Assembly (NCBI RefSeq): GCF_949628265.1
Contig: NC_088786.1
Location: forward strand, 16,988,001-17,052,000
Reading direction: 5' to 3'
Origin: Cloeon dipterum
Taxonomy: Eukaryota; Arthropoda; Insecta; Ephemeroptera; Baetidae
DNA: 64,000 bases
Shown: piece after piece, positions 36,690 through 47,782 of the stretch
Numbering within the stretch: the first letter of the stretch is position 1
Layout of the letters: every line of letters begins with the position of its first letter
Notes under the pieces: generated by a model
What the model was told of the DNA's origin: nothing
Databases searched by the model: none
The model's input: the letters and a program-made list of their open reading frames with translations, nothing else
Position numbers and translations under genes: made by a program

Positions 36690-37863
36690 ATGACAAAAAC
36701 AACTGCAAAACGAGTATTCCTTTGTGTCACCATCTACTTATTAGCACATTTCGAATTCACCTTGCCCTTTTCCGAAATTTCACAAACTATAACCCGCTTC
36801 CCCAATAATCCATCAATTCGCCGAAGGCATCGTGCCCAAAAACAAAGGAGGAGAGTGCAGCTACCATCTAACTTTTGCAGCGACATTAAGTTCGAGGTGC
36901 GCTTGCTTGAGTTTTTAATCAAAATTTCAAAAAAATGTTAACATAAAGAATGTGTTTCGATGCTGCGAGTTGCCGACAATATTGCCCGCAAACGATTTTA
37001 CAATTTGTAGGCAGGAAAATGAAGCTTGGTTCCAGCCACCTAGAAAACGGCCAAGACAACAAGCTGTCAAGTGTAATGATTTTTAAATAAAATAAAATAA
37101 ACCATTAAAATAATTGATCCATCGCAGTCTCGCCACGGGACAACCCTTTGCTTAAGATTGTAATGATTTATGATATTTTTTATACTGAAAAAACATGTGA
37201 ATTAATTAATAACAAATAGTGCATGTCTAACTGCGTCTTCCAGCGAAATGGATTTGTATTTGTCTCATAGAGAAATTGAATTACAGCTTACATTTTTGTA
37301 TTTAGATATTGAGCAGTGGAGAACTGAATATGACTAGCATTTTGGAGACTTTTGTAAGAAACCAAACTAGTGAGGATTGGAAAAATGTAATTGCAGCAGG
37401 CGTGGAAAAGTGCTATGCTCAAATGAACAGTAAGCTTTTAACTGAGTGTTTTGGTATAGACTGATTCAAATAAAAACTTTAGATGCGACAAAGTATTTAA
37501 AAATAGATCCTTGCAGGATCGAAAACCATATGTTTCTGACCTGCATTAGACAGTATTTGAGTGTCGTACGTTTAAAATTGTTTTTTTTATTAATAGCCTC
37601 TAACATTTAAATATTTAGAATTGCAGCAAGGATGCGTCGGCTGGAGCCACAATCTGTAACTTGTACTTTATTTGTTTTCAATTTCTTTGCTAAGATTCGC
37701 ACACACATTCATAGATCCAACCTGCGAATTCAACATGAAAATTCTAGAAACTTGTGATCCATTTATCAGGGACCCTCGCATCGATCTTTATCCTCCGATG
37801 CGCCAGCGGAAAATGCGAACCTCTACTTCACCTGTGTATTATTATTATTACAATTCTTACTAA
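36690..37863 (+). CDS. OBP-like secreted protein A (divergent paralog)
   Basis: Eight exons, all phases agreeing: 36690-36896, 37015-37072, 37128-37159, 37220-37255, 37306-37429, 37483-37565, 37619-37655 and 37715-37863; 241 aa. The hydrophobic N-terminus looks like a signal peptide, followed by a basic stretch (RRRHRAQKQRRRVQ). The 36-nt exon encodes CMSNCVFQRNGF, as in its three neighbours. The next exon has EDWKNVIAAGVEKCYAQM, then a C..C-x-R helix (FLTCIRQYL) and the C-terminal ETCDPFI. These match genes B-D downstream. Unlike them, it has no recognisable C-x-x-P-x-LF segment before the CxxxC exon; exons 2-3 there are Arg/Pro-rich and less certain. It ends in a Tyr-rich tail. The function proposed for the family is binding of small hydrophobic ligands in extracellular fluid. 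Confidence 0.6.
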
Positions 37864-38133
37864 TTAATTTTGTAAATAAAATAAAATTGACCTGTACAAA
37901 ATAAAAATATAACTTTTCACTATATAATCTACAGACTTGCAAATTTATAACTTTTAAGTAAAATATTTATCCTTAAAATAAAAAAGCAGATTTGGCTGAA
38001 AAAAAGGCATCAGTCGCGATTTATCAGCAAGCGAAAATTCGAAATTGATGTCGAGGAGAATCAGTTCGGCCATGCAGGAAACCTGTGTGAGTTGGAGGCA
38101 GGAAGCCACGAGCAGCGGCAGAAAGCGTCCAAC

Positions 38134-39354
38134 ATGGCAGGCAAAATAACGTTTCTCGCTCTGCTTACCATTTTCACAGTAGTGAGTATTTATTTAAATG
38201 TATTGTTCCAAAATAAATTGTAGCACCTTTTATACTTATTTTGTAAAAGAAATCAATAAATAGCCACTTTTAAATTGTTCAGGCGTTTGGTGCTAATGAC
38301 GATAAATTCGCGAACAGCACTGAACCATGCAGCTCCAATGTGTACGATGTGAGTTATATAATTAATTGATTATCTCAATTAATTAAAACAAAATGATACA
38401 TTTTAAAGGGGCTCGAAATGTGCTGCGGCATGCCGAAACTTTTCTCGAATGACGTTTTTAAGACTTGCTTGACATCGCAAGTGTCCAAGATGCAGCAGCA
38501 CGCCGCGCGCTCTGCGAAAAGAAAGAAAAATAGACGCACAAGATCTTCAGGCAACAAAAGTCAAACTGGTAGAAGTGGAGCAATAATCATGCGACGCACA
38601 GCGGGACCTTTGGGGGGCCCAATGGTGAGTGCTATAAAATTTCTGACGTGATATGAGTGCAATAGAGTAATTTTGCAGTGCATTCTCCAATGCGTGTTTG
38701 AAAAAGAGGGCTTGGTAAAGAATTTAGCTTTATATTTGTTAAAGCTATTCACTAATTAATAAATTTAGCTAAATAAGGACAAAAGTATTAATTTGGAAGC
38801 GATGGTGAAGTTGTTCAGCGCAGCTTCAGATGAAAGCTGGGTTGATTTGGTGAAAAACGTTACTGGAAACTGCTACAGTGAACTCCAAAGTATCTGATCT
38901 ATTTGAGATTTTATTTCCTTGTCATTTTTTGAATTTCCAGGATCTAATTACTCCGCCCTACCCAACGTCACCGGTGGAGAACCTTCTTGCAAAGCCAACT
39001 GCGCCATGATACTATCTTGCATTCGCCGCCAGCTTACTTTGGTATAATTATTTTTCATAATGGCTCAATAGGGACGAGTAAAATCTGTTTAATTTAAACA
39101 GCGTTGCCCTGAGAACATGCTGAACATAAAAGGTCATCTCGTAAATTAATTTATCAAAATTTTTAAAATAAATTTCTCCATAAGTAGATAAGAAATGTCC
39201 TGCAAAAATCGAGGCATTGAAGAAGTGTGATCCGTTTGCTATTCCAACTCCCGCCGAGCTGATAGACGGAAAGGTGGTGGCCTCAATCAATGAGGCCGTG
39301 GAGAAGAAGAAATCTTCCAAGAACAACAAAAGGCAAAAAGGAAATAAATATTAA
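38134..39354 (+). CDS. OBP-like secreted protein B, 12 cysteines
   Basis: Seven exons in phase: 38134-38181, 38283-38348, 38409-38624, 38679-38714, 38769-38889, 38941-39041 and 39193-39354; 249 aa. Signal peptide MAGKITFLALLTIFTVAFG. Cysteine blocks in order: EPCSSN, MCCGMPKLFSNDVFKTC, CILQCVFEKEGL (a 36-nt exon), VTGNCYSEL, PSCKANCAMILSCIRRQ and KCPAKIEALKKCDPFAI. A CC-x-x-P-x-LF start, a CxxxC-VFE helix and 12 cysteines resemble Plus-C/Obp59a-like insect odorant-binding proteins, but a database search is needed to name the subfamily. Between the third and CxxxC cysteines is a Lys/Arg/Ser-rich insert (SAKRKKNRRTRSSGNKS), and the C-terminus is also Lys-rich; both are unusual for OBPs. PolyA signal at 39388. 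Confidence 0.85.
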
Positions 39355-39600
39355 TGAAAACTGTACTTTATTGGGCTAATTTCATGCAATAAATTCACTG
39401 ATTTGACCTGAAAAATTATGATTTTAATTTTAAAAGAACAATTTTCATGCGCATGTTGAAGGCAGCGCAATATATTTTTCGTGGAAATTGAAACTGGCCT
39501 TATTCGAAACAGGATATTCCTCCATATTTCTGTCCTTGAGCTGGAAACAAACGTCACACGCAGGAAATTTCCACGCAGAACAGTATTGGTCAGCGACGCG

Positions 39601-40846
39601 ATGCGGTGCCTCTTGATGCTGGTGATTTTTGCTTTATGCTCTCTGGTAGAATATTTTTACAAAATGTAATTCAACTTATAAAATGCAAAAACTTTTCAAA
39701 ACGACAGGCATTTGCTAAGAAGGGCGATAAAGCCAAAATGAAAGTGGACAGGTACGCAGGCTCAACTAGGCCATGCAACCCGAGGGTGTTTGCGGTGAGC
39801 ACGCGTTTTTTTTGTATTATTGCTGAAGCGTCCACATATTTCTGCTTCTAGACTCTAGACAGTGCTTGTTCAATGCCAAAATTCATGCCGGTGGCTACGA
39901 TTGAAGAGTGTTTTGGCAAAAATGCTTCTAAGGAGGCTATCAAGAAAGCAGCTTTCTCGGCCAATCGGAAAAATAAAGGCAAGGATAATCCTGGAAACGA
40001 GAACCCTATCAACAGTTGAGGAAATTTACAGCTGGATTAAAAAATGATGCTAACCGATTTTATTTTTGTTTCAAAGGTATCAAACCAGGTCGTCGTGAAT
40101 TCGGTCCAGAAGGAGGCCCCATGGTGAGTTGTATCCATCGAACCGGAAGCTATCTATCACGATGGCAGCCAATAAAATCCAATTTCTAGAATTTTAATTT
40201 TCTAGTGCTTCGTCAAATGCGTTTTTGAAAAAGAGAAATTGGTGAGTTGCAGTTTTTTTTAAATATGTAAAAAAATAAACTCGGATTGTAGTGTGACGCA
40301 AAGGGCGTTGTGGACATAAATGCCGTGAAGCAGAAGTTCTCAGCAAACTCGAATGACACCTGGAAAAGTACTGTCGAGAAGTCCGTGGATACTTGCTGGG
40401 CTGATTTTCAAAGTGAGGCACTGAATTATATTGTTAAGACTTCATTTTCGAGAAAAATTTTAAGATGTGAATTTCTCAAACTCCTCAACTGTACCAAATG
40501 AAGCGAAGAACTGTAAAGGTGACGCAGCCATGCTTACTGCTTGCGTGCGCAGAGCCCTTTTCATGGTTAGAATTATTGAAATATTGTTAATTTGGATTTT
40601 CATCACAATAATTTTTTTATAGGATTGCAAGAACATCATAGACAGTAAGTAAATATTTTTTCTGATCGATGAACTCACATTTCTTCTTGCGTAGAAAATA
40701 AATACGAGAAGAAGCGAAGCAAGGTTGAGAAATGCGATCCTTTCTCCATTCCCCCTCCAAGGTACAATGCTACCGAAGCGCGAAAAAGCAAGCGCAATAT
40801 GGGAAAGGGAAATAAAATCGCCAAAGACCCCAAGACCCAGGGTTGA
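39601..40846 (+). CDS. OBP-like secreted protein C
   Basis: Nine exons in phase: 39601-39645, 39708-39794, 39852-40014, 40077-40123, 40206-40241, 40292-40412, 40504-40565, 40623-40644 and 40695-40846; 244 aa. Signal peptide MRCLLMLVIFALCSLAFA. Blocks parallel gene B: RPCNPRVF, SACSMPKFMPVATIEEC, a basic insert (SANRKNKGKDNPGNEN), PEGGPM at the splice before CFVKCVFEKEKL (36-nt exon), DTCWADF, KNCKGDAAMLTACVRRALF, MDCKNI and EKCDPFSIPPP. Compared with B it has single rather than paired first-helix cysteines, plus extra introns splitting the insert (40014/40077) and the C-terminal part (40565/40623, 40644/40695). The C-terminus is again Lys-rich. PolyA signal at 40881-40886. Tandem duplication with B is clear from the shared exon pattern. 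Confidence 0.85.
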
Positions 40847-41768
40847 TTGTGTATTTTTGGAATTGATGGTGTAGGTTTTGAATAAATTGGTTGAATTTAA
40901 TTGCATTTTAATTGGTGCAAGCTACAAAAAACTATTGTGTTTTACTTGAACTCTTTTGCAACACAAAAAAAAAATTGGCGTCGATAAAAACACACTACAT
41001 AATAGATTAATAAAAAATATATTAGGACGTATCAATTGCTGTGAATTTATGATTTTCACAATTATTATATAGATATTGTTTTATTGAGAGAAAATAATCA
41101 GTTTTTGGTGGGTTCCAAGACAATTTTAAAGGCCATAAAACCCTTAGCATAAAATTTTTCCAGAAAAGGATATTTTGTCGTTTTAATTAACTTAATTAAT
41201 GATTTCTGGCGTATATATTGGCTTAAGAATAATCTTTGACAGTGTATTTACCATTACCGTGTTCAGGATACATGAGAAAAGGCAAAATTCCTACCCGAAT
41301 TAGCAAAATGGAACAGACAAAATATTCTTCACCAAATCTTATTGAGTTCCCTGGAAGTATTTTGAAATATCTCTTATTTTGGCACGCAATTAAAATCCAT
41401 AAATTTTCTGACCATTTCAATTCCGTCCAGTACACAACATTTTTATTTCAGTTTATTCCGTTGATCCAGAATGTTAAATCAAAATGGAATGAATAAATTT
41501 CACAAATTAATTTGTTTTTTATTTAATCTGAGATAATACAGAAAATAATAAATTTTAGGTGAATAAAACTCAGCAAACAGGGGTTGCTTCATGTCAAAAC
41601 TTCGCAGGAGAATGAAATTTATGCTCTTAATTTCAAATGTGAGTTTCGTCCCCAATTCGCATTTGATACAGAGATGTGCACGCTGTTGCCATCAAACACG
41701 CGACTGACGTTGCTTCCGCTCAACCGCTGAGTCACAAACTCGTTGGAAAAGCAGTTGGCAACAGCAGA
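40847..41768. other. Spacer between OBP-like genes C and D
   Basis: No gene is supported. The frame 41236-41496 is open on plus, and 41435-41223 on minus, but neither has a signal peptide, cysteine pattern or splice partner. AT-rich. It should contain the promoter of gene D. Confidence 0.5.
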
Positions 41769-42928
41769 ATGCTGAAACTAATTGCGTTTTACTTTCTCTT
41801 CGTGGGTATTGTTCAGGTTTAGAAAATTTACTAAATGATATTTTGAGGGTTTAAATTTGTGATAATTATAATTTACAGGCGCACAGGCATCGTGGCGGAG
41901 GGGGCAGAGGGAGATATCGAAACGATCCACTCGTGTGCAATAAACATTACCTCATGGTTCCCCTATCCAGATCACTTGAATAAAACTATTTAAAACAACT
42001 CATTTATTAACAGAATGCAGCACTTTGCGTCACTGTGCCAGAATTATTCAGCGCAGATTTGTTTGACCAGTGCAATAACGAGCTTGTTGCCAGTGCTTCA
42101 ACCGCGACGCAAAGGCTTTCTCGGCGCCGAGGCCGAAGTGCGCACAGGGGCGGGAGGAATGGCAGATTTGGAAAATGGTCCCGAAACTGGAATGGCAGAA
42201 GCCGATGCCATGACCGCTATGTATATGTTGATTTTTAGCGTAACTATGTATTGACAGTTATTTTACTTGAACAGTGTGCTGGTCAATGTGTCATGAACAA
42301 GACAAATAACGTGAGTTTTAAAATTAAATTTTTGACAGACAGTTTTTTAAAACTATAATGAACCCAGCTCCTAAGCAACGGCTCGGTCGATATAAATGCG
42401 CTTTTGACTAACTTCGAAAACAAAACAACTGACGCCTGGAAACAAATTGTTTCGCAAGCCATCAATGATTGCTGGAAAAGTGAGCCAGTTTTGTGTGCAT
42501 TAGAAAAATTACTCACAGCAAACATTAAAAGACATCAGCTCCAAATTGACTACACTAGACGCCCAACCTGGCCCAAAAGGCGTTAGCAAATGCAGTAAAG
42601 GATCTATGCTCACGATCATTTGCATTCAGAGATATCTATTTTTGGCGAGACAAAATTTATAATTGAATGTTATTTGCTAATAAAATCATGATATCCGCAG
42701 AACACACCTGAGGACCAAAAAGTCAACTTGGTTCCTAGCGGTCAGGACAATTGCACAGTCCGGGATAATCAGCTGTCCAATTGTGATCCATTATACCTGC
42801 CTACACAGAGCGGTGGACGCGGTGGAGGGCGAGGTTGGAACACGCAGCAGGGGATAAATAATGGTGGCAACTTTAATGAATTTGCTGATGAAGGAAACCC
42901 GGCAGATGTAGACATTATTGACATGTAA
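41769..42928 (+). CDS. OBP-like secreted protein D with Gly/Arg-rich segments
   Basis: Seven exons: 41769-41816, 41879-41932, 42014-42220, 42275-42310, 42368-42479, 42532-42644 and 42701-42928; 265 aa. Signal peptide MLKLIAFYFLFVGIVQA. Blocks match the neighbours: ALCVTVPELFSADLFDQC, CAGQCVMNKTNN (36-nt exon), NGSVDINALLTNFENKTTDA, AINDCWK, KCSKGSMLTIICIQRYLF and NCDPLYLP. The mature N-terminus (HRHRGGGGRGRYR), the insert (RRRGRSAHRGGRNGR) and the C-terminal tail (SGGRGGGRGW) are Gly/Arg-rich, RGG-like, which I do not know from OBPs. The exon 6 donor position that is GT in B and C is GC here (42645-42646); with GT-AG only, the frame would end nine codons later. The tail after that is acidic. 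Confidence 0.8.
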
Positions 42929-43419
42929 CAGAGCTGTGTGTATTTTCTGTTTGCGTTTGAATTTTTATCGTGTGTAAAAAATGTGGAGTTTATGGACGTG
43001 CAATTTTTATGCCTAAAAAAATGTTATGCATGGGAATGAATTCACAATTTCCCAGGTTAATTGACGTTTAAATTTTTGAGAACAGCAGCTCCAAAGTTAG
43101 CATGCTGATCAATCAGTGAGCACTCTGTCTCCCTATTATAAAATCACGGTTTATTTCACGATTAGAGAATAATTGTTCCTCGAAATTCGCACGCCGTCGG
43201 ATAGATTGCGACGAGAGGAAATCGGAAAAGGAGCAAAAAATATGGAAAACTCGTTAAATGGATCATTAAATTTGGTAAAACCTTATTTTTTCTTGGTCCT
43301 CTGATTTGATTCTATATGTAGCAATTTTATCAACTGCTAATAAATAAAAGGTCTATTTTTACTGCTTTTAGAAAAAAAAATTTATTTCTTGCTCACATTA
43401 ATTTTAATACAATTGAAAT
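42929..43419. other. Spacer between OBP-like gene D and the S28 peptidase gene
   Basis: Convergent spacer. It holds the 3' UTR of gene D, a family-X repeat (43198-43272) and the minus-strand AATAAA (43386-43381) of the peptidase gene. No coding sequence seen. Confidence 0.6.
43198..43272 (-). repeat. Dispersed repeat (family X)
   Basis: ggatagattgcgacgagagg, aaatcgg, agcaaaaaatatgg and gttaaatgg align with the copy at 57938-58012 in the same orientation, and in reverse complement with those at 46690, 55975 and 19640. Confidence 0.65.
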
Positions 43420-46151
43420 TTATTTCTTGGCTGCCGCTAGCCAGTCTCCAATAATTTGGATTACGCGATTTCTAGCATTAATAAGGTCGGCAGAGTCGGT
43501 CGAGCTGGGAGATCCAATGTCTCTGCAGTGGGAATGTCCTGAAAATTTCCAGATTAGTTGCATTGATCAAAGTTCAAGATAAAACAATTTTTATACCGGC
43601 AATCAAGATAACGGGCGATTCAGGGCTCAGATCAGTTTCACGTCCCAGGGCGTGCCAGGGATCAAGACTGCCGTGGGTGTAGAGCACCCTGGTCACGTCA
43701 GGATTGAGTCCTCCGTATTCAAGGTTGGTGCGATCAACGCCAGCCTGAGAAACATCCTGCGTGAACCTGAAACAGGAATTACAAATTTTATCTTTTTCCT
43801 TTATAATGCAGTTTGAAAATGACAATAAAGTTATAGCAAAAATTGGATCTTACTGGGGTCCAAAGACTTCGGTATTGAACAGGATGGAGAAAGACAAGGG
43901 AACGTTTTGTCCAAAAGGCTGATCTGGTGACGAAAGGCTTTGGTAGTAGCCAAATTCGGTAGCAGTCTGGTAGACCCACTGGCGGGCTAATTGATTGTTT
44001 TAAAGAGTGATATTTTGGTTCGGTAACTAATACTTACTAATGTCATCGGAGAACGCAATATTGGTGCGGTAGTACTCAAACATGTTGGCAGCTACAATGT
44101 CTACCTGGAATCCTCCAAAGTAGTCCCTGAATAACTGGGCAACTGTTTCCAATGGAGTGCTCTGGCCTGCAATCAACGTCTGGCAAATCTGGGCCAAATT
44201 ATCGCCGCGGGCGTACTGCACTTCTCCAGCAAACACGTACGACACGTATGAGCGCAGGTTCATCACGTCATTCTCGTTGGCAAGGTCAATAGGCGTGTAC
44301 AGACTATAAAGTTTTTTAAAATTATTAAACGAAATGTCACAGGTTGGAGGAAAAATTGGTATGAGATGCTAAGTAAACTCTAAGAAATTCACCCCGAAAA
44401 TCAGTCTTTACTAGTTGCGTCATACAAATATTTCGACAAAATATTCCTTTTTATGGGATATACGGGATAATTTAGAAAAACTATGATACCTCAGTATCTC
44501 ATCTCCCCGTGGTGCAATTAAGAAAATAAAGTTTGCTTTATGGATTCCTCTCGCCAAGCTCGAACATACTATATTATCACCAAGTTTAATGTCGTAGGAT
44601 AAGATAAAATATTTCTCGTTTTCGAATTGAAATTTGGGAATTCGGGAGTAATTTTCGAATTTAGAAAACATATGCTTAAAGGATTCCTATGACATGTGTG
44701 CAAATTCCAGAGTTTTGTTCTCTTTTTGTTTCTGAGTAATTGCCTTCAAAACTCGATTTTTTCGCCCTGTCATGTCAACTCCAAATTTTGAGTTTAAACG
44801 ATTAGAATTACGAAAACTGAATGCCTTTAGACCCCTCTCAACCTGCCCTAACCAGCTGAAGAGCTTAGAAGCCAATTATTCTAAAGAGGCCGCGATAATT
44901 TAAGTACTTGAAAAGCTGAGTGATCTGTGCAACGTCTCCGTTAGCGATGAGCACGTCGAGCTCGTCAGTAGACTGCTGGATGACGGCGGGACAGGCTGGG
45001 TCTGTTGCTAAAAGGGCCTCGTTGACCACCTCCATGTACTCAGGGAAGTCGAGCTGCGCCAGAATTGGGGCGCTGGATGCGTAGGCTGCGAAGAAGATGT
45101 GCGGGTAGCGAGCGCGAGCCCAAGCTGCCATGTTGGCGGAGTAAGAGCCGCCGACAACGATCCAGGGGCCGTCGAGACCAAGGCTTGCCTTCATGTCCAG
45201 GGCGAAGGTGGCGGCGTCCTCAAGGGCCTGATCCACGCTCAGGTACTTCAGATTGTCACTGCTCGTGTCTCTGAATAACAAAAATAAAGCTTGTTTTTGT
45301 GAAAAGTATTTCAGAAAAAATAAAAACGCTACTACCAAGCCGTTAAATTTCTGCATGCGATTTCCCAGAGCAAGTTACTGTTGGAAAATTTTGAAAAAAT
45401 TAAGGGATTTCGAAAAATTATGAAAGTTGCTCATCATTCGTTTCGTCTTGCTGCGAGATTATAAAAATGTTAAAAGTTAATTGAAATGAGACCATTTTTC
45501 AAGATATGGCGGTATGAGATTTCTTCACATTTACATTTTAAAATTACAGAGGTGAGCATCTAGCACACCATAAATATTCTTTTGGCATTATCAATATGTT
45601 ATATTTTATTAAACAACATCGAATAGGGGCGAAAAAATCATAATTTTCGGATTAAAAAGGTATAAGCTCCACTCGTAAGAAGTAATAATGCTTACGGGAC
45701 AGGTCTGCTCTGGCCATAATATCTGTGTTCGAGGTCGATGGTGAAGCCATTGTGTGCGGCTGCCAGCTCACCCACAAAGGTGAATTCTACCTCTCCAGCG
45801 CTAGCTTCCCATTCACCGGCCAAGTACAAGAAAATCGGTGAGCCAGGAACGTAGGTCGCGGTTGAGATGAAGTAACGCTGTTTTAGTTGCGTAACGAGTA
45901 TTAATTTTTTTATTCAATATAAATTTAAATTTCCTTACCTGTTGCCAAGTATCAGTATTCAATGCGTCGAAGTGGTCCAGCTTTTGGGTATACCACATGG
46001 TGTTGTGGGCCTTGGCGGCTCCGAATTCTGTCGGTGGTGGAGGAACACCTCGGCGAATGATCTGGTATGGGTTCACGACCTTTGTCGTGGGAAGCGAGGC
46101 GGCCAGGGCTGCGGCCAGCACGCCGAGAAGGACAACTGCTACGCGGGCCAT
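43420..46151 (-). CDS. Secreted serine peptidase, family S28 (PRSS16/K12H4.7-like)
   Basis: Seven exons in phase: 46151-45939, 45877-45696, 45270-44908, 44303-44038, 43986-43854, 43766-43597 and 43538-43420; 481 aa. Signal peptide MARVAVVLLGVLAAALA. S28 blocks: QKLDHFD, FLYLAGEWEAS, IDLEHRYYGQSRPVP, LSVDQALEDAATF, then the nucleophile motif GGSYSANMAAWARARYP (Ser174), YVFAGEVQY, RQWVYQTATEFGYYQS and THGSLDPWHALG (Asp421), and finally GHSHCRDI (His446). The triad is therefore complete and in the expected order. Family members are lysosomal or secreted Pro-Xaa carboxypeptidase-like or dipeptidyl-peptidase-like enzymes; the exact specificity cannot be read here. The motif usually reads GGSYSG; here Ala replaces the last Gly. 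PolyA signal on minus at 43386-43381. Confidence 0.95.
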
Positions 46152-47782
46152 TTTTCGGTAGAGTGTGAGTTGGGAACAGTGCGATCCGAACTTTATGTTG
46201 ATCGATTATCTCTACTTAAGCTATGATCAATCAGTAGCAATGTCAATTTCAAGGACTTATAGCATTTAGTAAAAAACATTAGCTTTGCAATAATCACACT
46301 TACCAATTGGCAAACTTAGCCACTGCTGGTTTTTTTGATAAAGGAATGTGATTAATGGATTATATATTGCGTGATTAAGTTGTGGACAGAGTGTTTAGGA
46401 TTATCGCCAAAAAATAAACTTATCAGAATCAATGGTACGCGTGATAAATAATATAAGTGTTGCTGGAACATGCATTATCATCCTGTAAGCTGTGAAAAAG
46501 ACAGTAAACCAAGTGTTCCAAGTCCTCCAATTATTTTTCTACTCCATTTTCGAATGTCGTGGTTTTTGTTTAAGTCTCAGACGTGGAATTAAGCTTAACA
46601 ATTGTAAAATAATCAAATCTGGAATGAGTAACAATACAATTTCAGATTTAGCAAAATTTCTCGAAAAGTTAAACGATGCGTGTCAATGCGTTTTTCGCTT
46701 TATATTGATTCCACTAGTCGCGATCTATCCAACGGTGTGTGAGAATTGTGAGGAAAATGACCACTCTGGCAAAATAACACAGCACAATTCCTTTTTTAAT
46801 GTTGCAACATGATAATGAAAAATCAGGGTTCTTTGCTTCAGATTCATCTTTTTATTTACATACAGCAGCACAGGCATTCAAACCAACAGCCAAGAGAGAC
46901 ATAAATTTATATCTGGTTTTGTTTTCGAGAGGAAGTTGCTCGCGTGAGTGGTGGCTTAAGTAACATTAATCAGGATTGTAGGCCATATCAGGTATAAAAA
47001 AACTCAGGCTGACTGGCGCAACGGTCGATTTCCACTTACTACATTGCATAGAAGAACCACCCACGTTTTAGAATTATTGCCTCGTCTTGAACAGTGCACG
47101 TATAGAATCGTATAAACTATATTAGAACCAAAATAATCTAAATGTATCTTTCTATTTTTTTTTCGCAGAGCTCTCGTGAAAAGTTTAGTCCAAAAGGCAC
47201 CACATCAAATTATAAAGTTGCTCTCTCATCGATTCTAGTTCCCACTTATTACTTACAAATTAATACAGAAAAGCATATATTTCATCTCTTTTGATTTTGC
47301 TGGCGTGTGTTTATCAAGTCGAACCAAAAGTAGGAAATTGCTCTTTTCGCTTAAAAGGAGACAAACATTTCAATATAACAAGGTTTTTCTCTTTTTTTCA
47401 CCGCCCTCTCACGTCTTTCTATTGCTTTCCATATTGATTGAATATAATAACACAGTCTTCGGAGTAATGTCTCGATTTTTTCTAACGCCATTTTTTATGT
47501 ACGTGTGTGTGTGTGTTTGTCTCTTCCTTGTGAGAACAACTCATCAGTTTCGCCACTTTTGTCCGCGGGACGATATCACAGATCACATGAAATATTCCAA
47601 GCACACTTCCTTGTAACAACTCGCGCACGTCTTCTCAAAGTTAATTTGTAAGTCTCTTCCCCTGGGTAGGGCCGGGAAATTTGTTGCAAGTCACTCAGCG
47701 GTCAGCAATATTGATTCCTGCGAACAATATTGAATTGCATTCGTTGCTTTGATCGATAGTGGGGTAAAATAGTTACCGAGAG
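46152..47782. other. Upstream region of the S28 peptidase gene and 3' flank of the GPI-type gene
   Basis: No gene is supported. The frame 46492-46812 overlaps a family-X repeat and has no family features. A minus-strand AATAAA near 46850 may end the transcript of the next gene, which would make its 3' UTR about 0.9 kb. Confidence 0.5.
46690..46780 (+). repeat. Dispersed repeat (family X)
   Basis: tttttcgctttatattgatt, agtcgcgatctatccaacgg, tgtgagaattgtgagg and ccactctggc align with the copies at 55975-56110 and 19640-19785. Confidence 0.65.

Noticed and set aside
36734-36922. Minus-strand open frame overlapping OBP-like gene A exon 1
   Set aside because: Shadow of the real plus-strand exon; no splice partners or family motif.
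44687-44875. Minus-strand frame inside intron 3 of the S28 peptidase gene
   Set aside because: Exons 3 and 4 join in phase without it, and no family feature is visible.
46492-46812. Plus-strand 106-codon open frame with several cysteines
   Set aside because: Its second half is a family-X repeat shared with non-coding sites, and there is no signal peptide or exon partner.
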